Origin: an uncultured Saprospiraceae bacterium
Lineage (GTDB): Bacteria; Bacteroidota; Bacteroidia; Chitinophagales; Saprospiraceae
DNA: 9,972 nucleotides
Direction: 5' to 3'
NCBI GenBank assembly: GCA_937969485.1
Contig: CALBVQ010000164.1
Span: forward strand, 1 to 9,972
Shown: in pieces, positions 1 through 7,317 of the stretch
Layout of the letters: each line of letters opens with the position of its first letter
How positions within the stretch are numbered: the first letter of the stretch is position 1
Notes under the pieces: generated by a model
What the model was told of the DNA's origin: nothing
Databases searched by the model: none
The model's input: only the letters and a program-made list of their open reading frames with translations
Position numbers and translations under genes: made by a program

Positions 1-1
1 T

Positions 2-101
2 TCGATAATGGGAACGTCCAGCTCTTTTGATGCTCACCGTGATGGTGACCACGCCTGCGCTTCAAAAGAACTGTTGAGCTCCCATTCTCTTTGCATTTTA
101 A
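2..101 (+). repeat. Repeat A, copy 1: ~100-bp imperfect foldback repeat
   Basis: This 100-bp stretch aligns without gaps to 6914-7013; by hand I count 16 mismatches (about 84% identity). It is also an imperfect inverted repeat of itself. AATGGGA at 7-13 pairs with TCCCATT at 80-86, CAG at 19-21 with CTG at 71-73, TCTTTTGA at 23-30 with TCAAAAGA at 62-69, and GC at 32-33 with GC at 59-60. As RNA or single-stranded DNA it could fold into one long interrupted hairpin. No coding sense is apparent. It may extend beyond the left window edge, so the start is only a minimum. The family is not recognised. Confidence 0.7.
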
Positions 102-122
102 GCTCTCATGACGAAAACCTAA

Positions 123-282
123 TACATAATTCGGGTTTAAGGTTTCACTTTATTTTCAAGAATTATAAAATCAAGTACAAGGCAGAAAACGCAAGGATAG
201 CCTTAGCTATCATGAGCATTTCTAACGAAGTAATTGCTTTTATAAACTTGAAAATATGCGAAATTCTAAAACAGAATTGGTG
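123..282 (+). mobile_element. MITE-like element B, copy 1 (left end decayed)
   Basis: This is a ~160-bp non-coding element. From 138 to 285 it differs from copy 2 (7173-7320) at only 5 positions by my count. The right terminal repeat is intact (the equivalent of TAAAACAGAATTGGTAT with one G for A at 282). The left end is diverged: TACATAATTCGGGTTTA against TACCAATTCTGTTTTA in copy 2. TAA lies on both sides (120-122 and 283-285), which fits a 3-bp target duplication. An internal hairpin GATAGC-CTTA-GCTATC sits at 196-211. A terminal palindrome AATTCT-AAAAC-AGAATT sits at 262-278. It encodes no transposase and would have to be mobilised in trans. It ends 8 bp from the stop codon of the minus-strand gene at 291-1442, so it is that gene's immediate 3' flank. 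Confidence 0.72.
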
Positions 283-290
283 TAAAATAG

Positions 291-1442
291 CTAATACACT
301 GCTACTTTCTTGGAACTTAACGCTTCGCCTTGTTTGATTTGCACTACATACGTACCGTTTGCATATCCGCTAGTAGAAATGATCGTCTTTGTGTTATGCA
401 AAGATGCTAGCTTTAGCAGCTTGCCTTCAATGTTATAGATAATGACCATTGCTCCACTGTAATCTTCAACCTCAACCATCATCTCATTAGAAGAACTAAA
501 ATACTGTACTGACCAAGATTCGTCCATCAAAACAGTGGTGTTGTTAATTTCAGAAACCTTATTCGATAATTGTAAAATCGATTGGCCTAGTCCTATGACT
601 TCTCCATCTCTGTATTCCGTAAAGCAAATACTATAAACATATCTTCCTTGTGTAGTTGGTGTAAACGACAAGGTTCCATTTACGTTATCTACTGTAATTC
701 CATCTAGGGTAGGGAAGATGTTGTCTTCATCAAATCCGTCGGCGAGAGTAATCGTATTATAAGGTGGATAGCAAGGATGTGCTGGAGTTACACTTTCACA
801 TGTTGTAGGATCACCAGGATTATCAGCTGAACCCATGGGACCTCCACCTTCATAAGGCAAACAAATTTCATACTCGTACGTATCTCCTTCGCTATCTACC
901 AAGGGTAATTCCAATTCCAATGGAACATCTGGGCACGAGGTAAATGCCAATGGAAAATTAATTCCAAGCTGTTTGTTGCAGATTTGTTGTGCTTCTGCAG
1001 AGATGGTAGTAAGTGCGGTAATTCCGGTGGCTCCAGCTTCCAAAATATTCAAAATATCATCTGCCCAGCAACATCGCATGTACGCAATTGTATACTCTTC
1101 AGTTGAAATAGGAACTTCTACAGTGAACGTATAAATCCCTTTTTCAACACAGAGAAGGTCAGCGTCAGGGTCACAATCCTCATATCCATTATAGACTACA
1201 GGAACGAAACTGGTCAAAGACGAACTGACTGAAAACTTATATTCTTCACCTTCGTAAATTCCTACCTCTATGATTTCATCAAATTCAGCACCTCCTGCAA
1301 AACAGTCTCGGTACATTTCTAGTTCGATTTCATAAGTGCCTTCGTCTATGCAATTATACCTCATATTCGATGACAAGATATGTGCGGCGTCTAGTGGCAA
1401 AGTAAAAATTAGGACTGTAAGTAATAAGAGTAATTTTTTCAT
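291..1442 (-). CDS. Secreted Cys-rich surface protein with T9SS-type C-terminal domain
   Basis: This is a 383-residue protein with a classical signal peptide (KK then a Leu-rich core, cleavage probably after Ala20). The mature start 'AHILSSNMRYNC...YEIELEMYRDCF' (residues 20-48) matches the Bacteroidota extracellular family usually beginning AHI.GGe..Y.C......i.l..YRDC. The later stretch 'GTLSFTPTTQGRYVYSI' (256-272) followed by 'EYRDG' (276-280) is also typical of that family. I count 12 cysteines, all between residues 31 and 273, consistent with disulfides in an exported domain. Roughly residues 300-383 resemble a type A T9SS sorting domain: a beta-rich segment ending in 'GTYVVQIKQGEALSSKKVAVY'-like sequence with a terminal Lys-Lys motif. 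The protein is therefore probably exported by T9SS and held on or released from the surface. Its function is unknown. Many relatives are much longer multidomain adhesins, and this one is compact. It lies 66 bp downstream of the epimerase on the same strand and may be co-transcribed with it. Confidence 0.85.
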   Translation of the reverse strand: MKKLLLLLTVLIFTLPLDAAHILSSNMRYNCIDEGTYEIELEMYRDCFAGGAEFDEIIEVGIYEGEEYKFSVSSSLTSFVPVVYNGYEDCDPDADLLCVEKGIYTFTVEVPISTEEYTIAYMRCCWADDILNILEAGATGITALTTISAEAQQICNKQLGINFPLAFTSCPDVPLELELPLVDSEGDTYEYEICLPYEGGGPMGSADNPGDPTTCESVTPAHPCYPPYNTITLADGFDEDNIFPTLDGITVDNVNGTLSFTPTTQGRYVYSICFTEYRDGEVIGLGQSILQLSNKVSEINNTTVLMDESWSVQYFSSSNEMMVEVEDYSGAMVIIYNIEGKLLKLASLHNTKTIISTSGYANGTYVVQIKQGEALSSKKVAVY

Positions 1443-1508
1443 TCTGAATGGTTTATATCTGCTAATTGAAATCGAAGATATGAAGTATTTTGTGAATTAG
1501 GTTCTAAT

Positions 1509-2501
1509 TTATTGAAATTTTCCATTGGTTTGCAGGCTCTTAGCTTTCGGCTGATGTACCTTAGCGACCGCTTCATCATTGGAAATAAGGAATGCGCCGT
1601 CCAGATCGCAATAATCGAAAAGTGGGGCAAGTGCGAGCATATGATTAATCCCTATACTGCTTTCTGTCATGCAGCCTGCCAGAAGTTTTTTATTTTCACT
1701 TTTGGCATATTTGATCAGTTCGATCACAGGTGTAATACCTCCACATTTAGTTAGTTTCAGTACGAATCCGTCGCAGTGCGCGGATAAACTTTTGGCGGAA
1801 GCCATAGTCGTCACACTTTCATCCGCTAAATGAGGAATCGAATAGCTACCTGCTTTCAGACTTGTCCAGTCGTGCTTTGGTCCTATCTGTTCCGCGTATG
1901 TCCCGCCCAGTTCTGCAATCTCGTTAATAACTTGGGGGGTCAAGCCCAAAGGGAAAGATCCGTTGGCATCAATTCCCCATCCTTTATTCTTGCTATTTAA
2001 GGCGGAAATCAACTCGTACGGTAGGGTGTTTTTTGCCTTGAGTTTGTACATCGGCCAAGGCTCGACAAGTCGCTGTTGTATTAATTCAGGACTATCTTCA
2101 AGCCCTATCGTTATCGACGAAACTGGCGTGTTTTTCGGGGAAATATTCAAAAAGTTTCCCACGGTCATATTTTTCATTTTCGCTTTCAGATCGATAAAAG
2201 ACTGATCGAATGCGCAACGCACAAATGGGGAATCAGGACACACTTCCAACAGTACGTCATAGAATTCTTTAGTGGTAATATCTACTGATACTTCAGCTAT
2301 TTTTTTACTTACATCGCGTGCCTCTTTCTCCAACTGTTCAGCCGTAATGCCGTAGTAGTCGATGGCGACAGTTTCACCATATCCATGAAAACCACGTGCA
2401 ACATTTTCCACAATTAATTGGTACCTGTAAGTGTAGCTTCCGTGATGTATTCCAAATGGATTGCGTAATAATAACTTATTAAGGTGTAAATTTGTCTGCA
2501 T
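1509..2501 (-). CDS. Dipeptide epimerase (L-Ala-D/L-Glu epimerase type), enolase superfamily
   Basis: This 330-residue protein carries the expected landmarks of the muconate-lactonizing/dipeptide-epimerase branch of the enolase superfamily. An N-terminal capping domain contains 'GYGET' (40-44). The catalytic KxK is K153/K155. Metal ligands in order are D178 ('GIDANGSF'), E204 ('YAEQ') and D227 ('LADES'). The opposite-face lysine is K249 in 'LKLTKCGG'. Then come 'GCMTESSIG' (276-284) and 'DLDG' (299-302). In characterised dipeptide epimerases the DxD pair contacts the substrate's ammonium group, which favours this function over muconate cycloisomerase or o-succinylbenzoate synthase. The reaction is alpha-carbon epimerisation of a dipeptide, classically L-Ala-D-Glu to L-Ala-L-Glu in murein-peptide recycling. 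Homologues in this phylum vary in dipeptide specificity, so the exact substrate is open. No signal peptide, so it should be cytoplasmic. The family's usual murein-recycling neighbours are absent here. It is transcribed divergently from the lipoprotein operon. Confidence 0.92.
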   Translation of the reverse strand: MQTNLHLNKLLLRNPFGIHHGSYTYRYQLIVENVARGFHGYGETVAIDYYGITAEQLEKEARDVSKKIAEVSVDITTKEFYDVLLEVCPDSPFVRCAFDQSFIDLKAKMKNMTVGNFLNISPKNTPVSSITIGLEDSPELIQQRLVEPWPMYKLKAKNTLPYELISALNSKNKGWGIDANGSFPLGLTPQVINEIAELGGTYAEQIGPKHDWTSLKAGSYSIPHLADESVTTMASAKSLSAHCDGFVLKLTKCGGITPVIELIKYAKSENKKLLAGCMTESSIGINHMLALAPLFDYCDLDGAFLISNDEAVAKVHQPKAKSLQTNGKFQ

Positions 2502-2530
2502 TAGGGTGCTTCATTTCTAGCAGTGAAGAT

Positions 2531-2548
2531 AGCGATTATTTTATCGCT
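2531..2548. promoter_or_regulatory. Inverted repeat in divergent intergenic spacer
   Basis: A perfect 6-bp inverted repeat AGCGAT-TATTTT-ATCGCT lies in the 150-bp spacer between the divergent epimerase (start 2501) and lipoprotein (start 2652) genes. It is 30 bp upstream of the epimerase ATG. It could be an operator, or a hairpin in the epimerase 5' leader. It has no poly-T tail. The stem is short and could be chance in AT-rich DNA. Confidence 0.3.
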
Positions 2549-2586
2549 TTAACCTTTTGACATCAACATTTGATCACGCAATTTCA

Positions 2587-2594
2587 TACTTTTG
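2587..2594 (+). promoter_or_regulatory. Candidate Bacteroidota -7 promoter element (TAnnTTTG)
   Basis: TACTTTTG matches the Bacteroidota primary-sigma -7 consensus TAnnTTTG and lies 57 bp upstream of the lipoprotein ATG. The nearest upstream TTTG (2569-2572) is only 14 bp away and the next (2556-2559) is 27 bp away. Both miss the usual ~19-20 bp spacing to the -33 element, so support rests on the -7 match and location alone. If real, it would drive the three-gene operon that starts at 2652. Confidence 0.35.
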
Positions 2595-2651
2595 GCAGAA
2601 GTTTGTGTGCTTTTCTTGAGATGACATAATCTATGATATAATTAATAAAAC

Positions 2652-4175
2652 ATGATACGTCTAATAGGATTTTTGATTTGCTCCTCATTTATACTTCAAT
2701 CTTGTGATTTTTCATTCCGAGAAAAGCTTGAAGAGCAAGTGGAAGATGCAATATGGGCGGTTCCGCTGATCAACGATGAAATTAAATTGCAAGATATTTT
2801 TGCCGTTGCCAATACTGGCGATGTGGTGATTGAATCAGATGAGGAGGGAAAAGTAAGTGTTTCTTACCAAGGAGAAGTTTTAAATGATCCAGCAAGTGTG
2901 GTTTTTCCACCTTATTTTGGATTGATAGACATTCCTTTTAGTGACACTGTTTTTGCATTGGATTTAGCTGTTTTGGGTGTTGCCCAAGAGATTGATAGCG
3001 CAGTTCTACTAAGGGATGAGCTATATTTTAAATGCAGCTATTCAGGCGCTGAACAGCTTACAATAACAATTACGCTGGATGAATTTGTCAAGGATGGAAA
3101 ATCTTTGACACAAGTAGTTACTCATCCCGGTTCATCGGACGGGACACCTGTTTTAGTTGAAGCTGCTCCTGCTAAAGTTGGAGGCCACAGCCTTTCAGAT
3201 TATAATAATACACTAACTTTTAGATACGATGCAAGAACACCATCTGGTGAACGAATAAAAATTGATGGGGTAACAGTAAATTGGAATATTTTAGAATTTG
3301 CATATGCAGAAGGGTATTTCCCAAAATCCTCTAGAGAAGTTGTAGGATCTTTTATTCCCATTAATTTATATGATCGATGGGTTGCAGGAAGTATGGATTT
3401 TGTAGAGCCCAAAATTGTCGTTGATATCGAAAATTCTTTTGGGTTTTCAGTTGGTGCAGATTTCAAGGAAATGTCTTTGGTTACGCTAGATGATGATAAC
3501 CTTGAATTAGAGTCGACATTACTCGATGATGGGATCTTTTTTAATTTTCCAGGCTTTGATGAAATGGGAGTTGTGAAATATACGAATTTCGAATTTACGA
3601 AAGACAATAGCAATTTTAAAGAGCTTTTTAATAATAAGATTAAGCAGTTCAATTATAGAATTGATGCCGTTTCTAATCCACTAGACCTCCCGGATTTCCG
3701 AGGGTACTTCAGAAACGATAATTATTATGCAGTTCAACTTAAGGTAGATGTACCAATGCATCTTGCAATTGATAACTTGACACTAGTTGATACATTTGAC
3801 TTTACATTTGATTTTCCTGATGATGTGCTTGATACATTGGAACTAAAATTGATATTGGAAAATCGATTTCCCGTTGATGTAACTGCTCAGCTTTATATGC
3901 TTGATGAGAAAAATTCAATTATCGATAGTATGTTTCATGATGGAGAATTATTCTTAGCTGGTGGAACGTTCTCAGGTACGAATATGTTGACTGACATAGC
4001 AAAGGAAACTTTGTTCATCGATCTGACTGATGATCGAATTGATAATTTTAGGAGGACAAGAAGAATTTTAGCCAAGCCTACATTCAATAGTACGCCAAAC
4101 GGAAGTGATCCTATCTGGATCTATGATTCCTATGGACTAGGAATTAAAATGGGAGCCAAATTCAGCTTAGACTAA
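2652..4175 (+). CDS. Large exported lipoprotein of unknown function, first gene of operon
   Basis: This 507-residue protein has a lipoprotein signal: a hydrophobic stretch from residue 4, then lipobox L15-Q16-S17-C18, giving a mature N-terminus starting Cys-Asp. No enzyme motif is visible. The rest is rich in alternating hydrophobic/Asp/Phe strands and looks like an all-beta protein. An early segment 'WAVPLINDEIKLQDIF' (~35-50) resembles the start of the mature region in other large Bacteroidota lipoproteins; this is recalled by similarity of style, not tested. Only 11 bp separate it from the downstream DUF5723-like gene, so the two are very probably co-transcribed and may form an outer-membrane pair. 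There is no Shine-Dalgarno; the start is preceded by the A/T-rich AATTAATAAAAC, as is common in this phylum. I cannot tell whether it faces the periplasm or the cell surface: no acidic surface-export motif directly after the cysteine is obvious. Confidence 0.8.
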   Translation: MIRLIGFLICSSFILQSCDFSFREKLEEQVEDAIWAVPLINDEIKLQDIFAVANTGDVVIESDEEGKVSVSYQGEVLNDPASVVFPPYFGLIDIPFSDTVFALDLAVLGVAQEIDSAVLLRDELYFKCSYSGAEQLTITITLDEFVKDGKSLTQVVTHPGSSDGTPVLVEAAPAKVGGHSLSDYNNTLTFRYDARTPSGERIKIDGVTVNWNILEFAYAEGYFPKSSREVVGSFIPINLYDRWVAGSMDFVEPKIVVDIENSFGFSVGADFKEMSLVTLDDDNLELESTLLDDGIFFNFPGFDEMGVVKYTNFEFTKDNSNFKELFNNKIKQFNYRIDAVSNPLDLPDFRGYFRNDNYYAVQLKVDVPMHLAIDNLTLVDTFDFTFDFPDDVLDTLELKLILENRFPVDVTAQLYMLDEKNSIIDSMFHDGELFLAGGTFSGTNMLTDIAKETLFIDLTDDRIDNFRRTRRILAKPTFNSTPNGSDPIWIYDSYGLGIKMGAKFSLD

Positions 4176-4186
4176 CAACACTTGAT

Positions 4187-5491
4187 ATGAAATATATTTT
4201 TACTGCCATCTTGAGCTTGCTTTTTACTCTGTCCAATGCTCAAGAAGAACTCAGTTTATTTTGGCATCCTGATGTAATGCAATCTGGTTTATTACAACCA
4301 GCGCAAGCACCAAAAGGAACATTTAATATTGGTTCTGGATCCACTTATTTTCACATGGATTTACGAGGCCCCCGGCTAGCAAATTTTTTCCTCGGTGTTG
4401 ATTATCCACGACAGCTTGCGGAAGGACTAAGTAGGAATTACCTTAGCATGGATGCATCATTTCATGTACTCGATATAGGGTGGAAGAAAAACGACATATA
4501 TTATAGATTGGGATATCATTCTACTTCTAGTTTCTACATTAATTTTTCGCCTGATTTAGCTGAACTCCTTACTTTAGGTAATGGTGGATTAGTTGGTCAA
4601 ACCATTAATCTCGGGCCAGATTTGTACTCTAGACATGGCAACGAATTGTACTTTGGGATGAGCGTGCCTATTTACGATGATATGTATCGAATCGGTGGTA
4701 ATTTTAAGTTACTCACAGGCGTATATGATGTAAGCACGCCAAGAAACGAGATCAGTCTCACGACCGGAGAAGAAATTTATGAGATCACCTTAGAAAATGA
4801 CTACTTGATTAATAGCTCATTCAATGACTTTAATTTCAGACTGCGAGAATTTCTGCCGTTCAACAACCCCATCAGAGATAACGCAGGTGTTTCATTGGAT
4901 TTCGGATTTCAATATTCAGAAGGGCCATGGGATTTTTCAGCGAGTTTACTTGACGTAGGATTCATGGTATGGCGAGCCAACACAACTAATATAGAAAGTA
5001 AAGGTTCCTTTCAATTCAATGGCTTTACACTTGACGAAATAACAAGAGACACACTAATCCAACTTGCAGATTCATTGCAAGGAATTTTCGGGACAGAAAT
5101 TACAAATTCTAGTTATACGACATTCACGCCTGTTAAAGTCGTGCTTTCTTCGCAGTATCATTTTCCTAAATGGAGGCTGGGAGGTATGCTTTACGGAGAA
5201 TTCAAGCAGAATAGATTCTTGCCAGCAGTGGGTTTAAACGCATCTAGAAAGTTCTGGAATTTTTGGGATTTAGGAATTTCTTACGCATATAAAAATAATA
5301 CGTACAGCAATTTGGGACTACATTCGGTCATGAATATAGGACCACTACAATTGTATGCTTTGTCGGATAATGTTGTAGGTGTTTTCTTACCTTGGCAAAA
5401 CTTAAAAGTTAATTTTAGACTAGGTGCAAACCTGAACTTTGGACTTCCCAAGAAACCTAAAGTACACAGCGAGACCGCGTCGTTATTTTAA
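4187..5491 (+). CDS. DUF5723-like outer-membrane-associated protein
   Basis: This 434-residue protein has a Sec signal peptide, with cleavage likely after 'LSNA' at about residue 18. The mature part has repeated amphipathic beta-strand patterns such as 'GNELYFGMSVPIYDDMYRIGGNFKLLTGV', 'VSLDFGFQYSEGPWDFSASLLDVGF' and 'WNFWDLGISYAYKN', quoted here only as landmarks around residues 150-180, 235-260 and 360-375. These are typical of Bacteroidota beta-barrel-like proteins. The layout, including 'NDYLINSS' near 205-212, resembles DUF5723 (PF18990), a family without an assigned function. The likely location is the outer membrane. It lies between the lipoprotein gene (11 bp upstream) and the secreted hydrolase (8 bp downstream), so one transcript and a shared surface role are likely. 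Other porin-like or PorP/SprF-like assignments are possible. I see no catalytic motif. Confidence 0.72.
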   Translation: MKYIFTAILSLLFTLSNAQEELSLFWHPDVMQSGLLQPAQAPKGTFNIGSGSTYFHMDLRGPRLANFFLGVDYPRQLAEGLSRNYLSMDASFHVLDIGWKKNDIYYRLGYHSTSSFYINFSPDLAELLTLGNGGLVGQTINLGPDLYSRHGNELYFGMSVPIYDDMYRIGGNFKLLTGVYDVSTPRNEISLTTGEEIYEITLENDYLINSSFNDFNFRLREFLPFNNPIRDNAGVSLDFGFQYSEGPWDFSASLLDVGFMVWRANTTNIESKGSFQFNGFTLDEITRDTLIQLADSLQGIFGTEITNSSYTTFTPVKVVLSSQYHFPKWRLGGMLYGEFKQNRFLPAVGLNASRKFWNFWDLGISYAYKNNTYSNLGLHSVMNIGPLQLYALSDNVVGVFLPWQNLKVNFRLGANLNFGLPKKPKVHSETASLF

Positions 5492-5499
5492 ATTCAATT

Positions 5500-6711
5500 A
5501 TGAGATATACACTACTACTAATGTTATTTGCTAGTTTCCTTCACGGACAATTTGATTATGGCTGTGATGGAGAAAGATATATAAATGAAGTACTACCCGA
5601 TATAGAGAAGACTACGGTAATATACGGTAGTAATTTGGACGTAACGGGTGAGCTGATTGATTTGAGCATGGATATTTACAGTCCAAAGAATGATGATGCG
5701 AACGGTAGACCTGCAATTGTTTTTGCTCATGGAGGATCATTCATTGGTGGAAGTAGGGATGAAATGGATGATATCTGCCGACGATATGCAAGAAGCGGCT
5801 ATGTGTCAGCAACGATAGATTATAGACTTTTGAATTTATTCCAGGGCTTACCGGATTCAGTAAAAGCACTTGATATAGCAGTTAAAGCGTCTCACGATAT
5901 GAAAGGGGCAATTCGCTGGTTTAAGAACTCCGCAATTAACGATGGAAATCCATATAATATAGATCCAGATATGATGTTCATTGGTGGTTATTCTGCAGGT
6001 GCGGTAACGGCACTAATTACTGGAATTCTAGATGAAGACGAGGCGACACTGCCATTCATAGTTGACCTTCTGGAAGAGAATGGTGGCTTCCAAGGAACGA
6101 CAGGAAATCCGGATTATCTTCCTTTAGGAGAGGAAATTCGTGGAATTGTAAATTACAGTGGAGCGATATATGATCTGTCATGGTTTGACGAAGAAGATCC
6201 CATTGTCGCGAGTTATCATGGAACAGCTGACGAAACGGTGCCTTACGATTATGCCTTTGTAGTTGTTCTAGGTCAAGAAATTGTTCCCTTGCATGGAAGC
6301 GGGAGTTTTCACGAGCATCTTGATGAGCTGGGTATCGATAATTATCTGTACACGGTTCCAGGTGGAGGACATGTTGATATTTATTTCGGTGCCGAGTATG
6401 AAGAAGAACGAACCGAAGCTTTAGCAAATAGCGATACGATTTTCGGGACGATTATCTGTGGCACATTGGTAGATGTCGAAGACATTGAATATTTAACTGT
6501 TAAAACCTTCCCTAACCCTACGGAGACGATGCTGTTTTTCGAGGGTTTATCTTCTAGTGCGACGATAAGAATATACAATGCAGCAGGAGAGTTGATATCT
6601 GAATCTTCCTACAATAATGGCCTTGATGTCTCTGCATTTACTGCTGGGGTTTTTTACTACACTGCCCAAGACGAATCCAGCACGTATGCTGGGAAGTTTA
6701 TTAAGTTATAA
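5500..6711 (+). CDS. Secreted alpha/beta hydrolase (esterase-like) with T9SS C-terminal sorting domain
   Basis: This 403-residue protein has a signal peptide (hydrophobic residues 4-14, cleavage near residue 16) and an alpha/beta-hydrolase domain. The oxyanion-hole HGG is at 77-79 ('FAHGGSFIGGS'). The nucleophile elbow GYSAG is at 163-167 with Ser165. The likely acid is Asp244 ('HGTADETVP') and the likely base is His291 ('PGGGHVD'). This layout fits carboxylesterase, feruloyl- or acetyl-esterase-like enzymes, and the triad looks complete. Residues ~337-403 begin with 'FPNPT' and end 'GKFIKL', the pattern of a type A T9SS sorting domain, so the enzyme should be exported through T9SS and anchored or released. 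It is the last gene of the operon, 8 bp after the DUF5723-like gene. The substrate cannot be read from the sequence. A peptidase of the alpha/beta fold is a less likely alternative. Confidence 0.88.
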   Translation: MRYTLLLMLFASFLHGQFDYGCDGERYINEVLPDIEKTTVIYGSNLDVTGELIDLSMDIYSPKNDDANGRPAIVFAHGGSFIGGSRDEMDDICRRYARSGYVSATIDYRLLNLFQGLPDSVKALDIAVKASHDMKGAIRWFKNSAINDGNPYNIDPDMMFIGGYSAGAVTALITGILDEDEATLPFIVDLLEENGGFQGTTGNPDYLPLGEEIRGIVNYSGAIYDLSWFDEEDPIVASYHGTADETVPYDYAFVVVLGQEIVPLHGSGSFHEHLDELGIDNYLYTVPGGGHVDIYFGAEYEEERTEALANSDTIFGTIICGTLVDVEDIEYLTVKTFPNPTETMLFFEGLSSSATIRIYNAAGELISESSYNNGLDVSAFTAGVFYYTAQDESSTYAGKFIKL

Positions 6712-6762
6712 GATGAAGTAATTCCTTCTTATATGAGAGGGCGTTTGTTGAGTGATCTTTTA

Positions 6763-6780
6763 TTTTGGCTTCCGCCAAAA
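6763..6780 (+). terminator. Possible 3' hairpin after the three-gene operon
   Basis: TTTTGGC (6763-6769), loop TTCC, GCCAAAA (6774-6780) form a perfect 7-bp stem 51 bp downstream of the hydrolase stop codon. No U-tract follows (GTGAGG comes next), so it is not a canonical intrinsic terminator. It could stabilise or mark the 3' end of the operon mRNA, or be an unrelated small palindrome. Confidence 0.35.
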
Positions 6781-6913
6781 GTGAGGGGCTATTGGTGTGG
6801 AAAGGAGCAGAGGTTGATATACTGCTTAGTGCTTTCTTCTACGTTCCTGGAGAGATTCAATCTGTTTTAACCCGCAATATGCATTAAGATATATATTACG
6901 ATCTCAAAGTGCC

Positions 6914-7013
6914 TCGATAGTGTGCACTTCCAGCTCTTTTGTTACTCATCGTGATAGTGACCACCTCCGCGCTTCCAAACAAATGTTGAGCTCCCATTCT
7001 CTTTATATTTTAA
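6914..7013 (+). repeat. Repeat A, copy 2
   Basis: This is the direct-repeat partner of 2-101, ungapped over 100 bp with about 16 differences. The most conserved block is 6983-7003 (TGTTGAGCTC then CCATTCTCTT), identical in both copies. The self-complementary arms visible in copy 1 are degraded here: GTGTGCA replaces AATGGGA, while TCCCATT is kept. This copy therefore looks older or less constrained as a hairpin. The last bases, ATTTTAA, mark the right limit of similarity. Confidence 0.68.
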
Positions 7014-7158
7014 CCAATGTATTAGTTAGAACTTTGTACTGATGCTAGAACTATCAATGAAATATGAATTTTTATGATTGAGTAAAAATTAGCTAGACTG
7101 TATATTTCGCAGATGGTTCAAGATGTAATAGATTTTCTCATTCCTAATTTGGGTATAA

Positions 7159-7317
7159 TACCAATTCTGTTTTAAGGTTTCACTTTATTTTCAAGAATTA
7201 TTAAATCAAGTACAAGGCAGAAAACGCAAGGATAGCTTCAGCTATCATGAGTATTTCTAACGAAGTAATTGCTTTTATAAACTTGAAAATATGCGAAATT
7301 CTAAAACAGAATTGGTA
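7159..7317 (+). mobile_element. MITE-like element B, copy 2 (intact)
   Basis: This 159-bp element has perfect 17-bp terminal inverted repeats: ATACCAATTCTGTTTTA at 7158-7174 and its exact reverse complement at 7302-7318 (each includes one base of the flanking TAA/TAA). Partial symmetry continues inward, with TTTC at 7178-7181 against GAAA at 7295-7298 and ATTTTCAAG at 7187-7195 against CTTGAAAAT at 7282-7290. TAA at 7156-7158 and at 7318-7320 fits a 3-bp target duplication. Inside is a hairpin GATAGC-TTCA-GCTATC (7231-7246). The right end contains the palindrome AATTCT-AAAAC-AGAATT (7297-7313). There is no open frame of note and no transposase, so it is a non-autonomous element. Short TNA duplications are known for some IS5-family subgroups, but assigning a parent IS would be guesswork. 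Confidence 0.8.

Noticed and set aside
8..337. Open frame of 109 codons on the plus strand across the left-edge repeats
   Set aside because: It runs through repeat A and element B and into the antisense of the T9SS-type gene. Its translation has no domain or bias of a real protein, and the repeats explain the sequence.
3200..3652. 150-codon open frame antisense to the lipoprotein gene
   Set aside because: Ser/Lys-rich translation with no domain, fully inside a well-supported gene on the other strand.
6056..6427. 123-codon open frame antisense to the hydrolase
   Set aside because: His/Arg/Gln-rich translation typical of a complementary-strand shadow; the hydrolase frame carries a complete catalytic triad.
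2652..6711. Polysaccharide utilisation locus (SusC/SusD pair)
   Set aside because: The lipoprotein and membrane-type protein lack SusD and TonB-dependent receptor features; the membrane protein at 434 residues is far shorter than SusC.
6781..6870. Short GTG-started frame (29 codons) after the operon
   Set aside because: Weak start, no ribosome site, no recognisable peptide, and it sits in AT-rich non-coding sequence.
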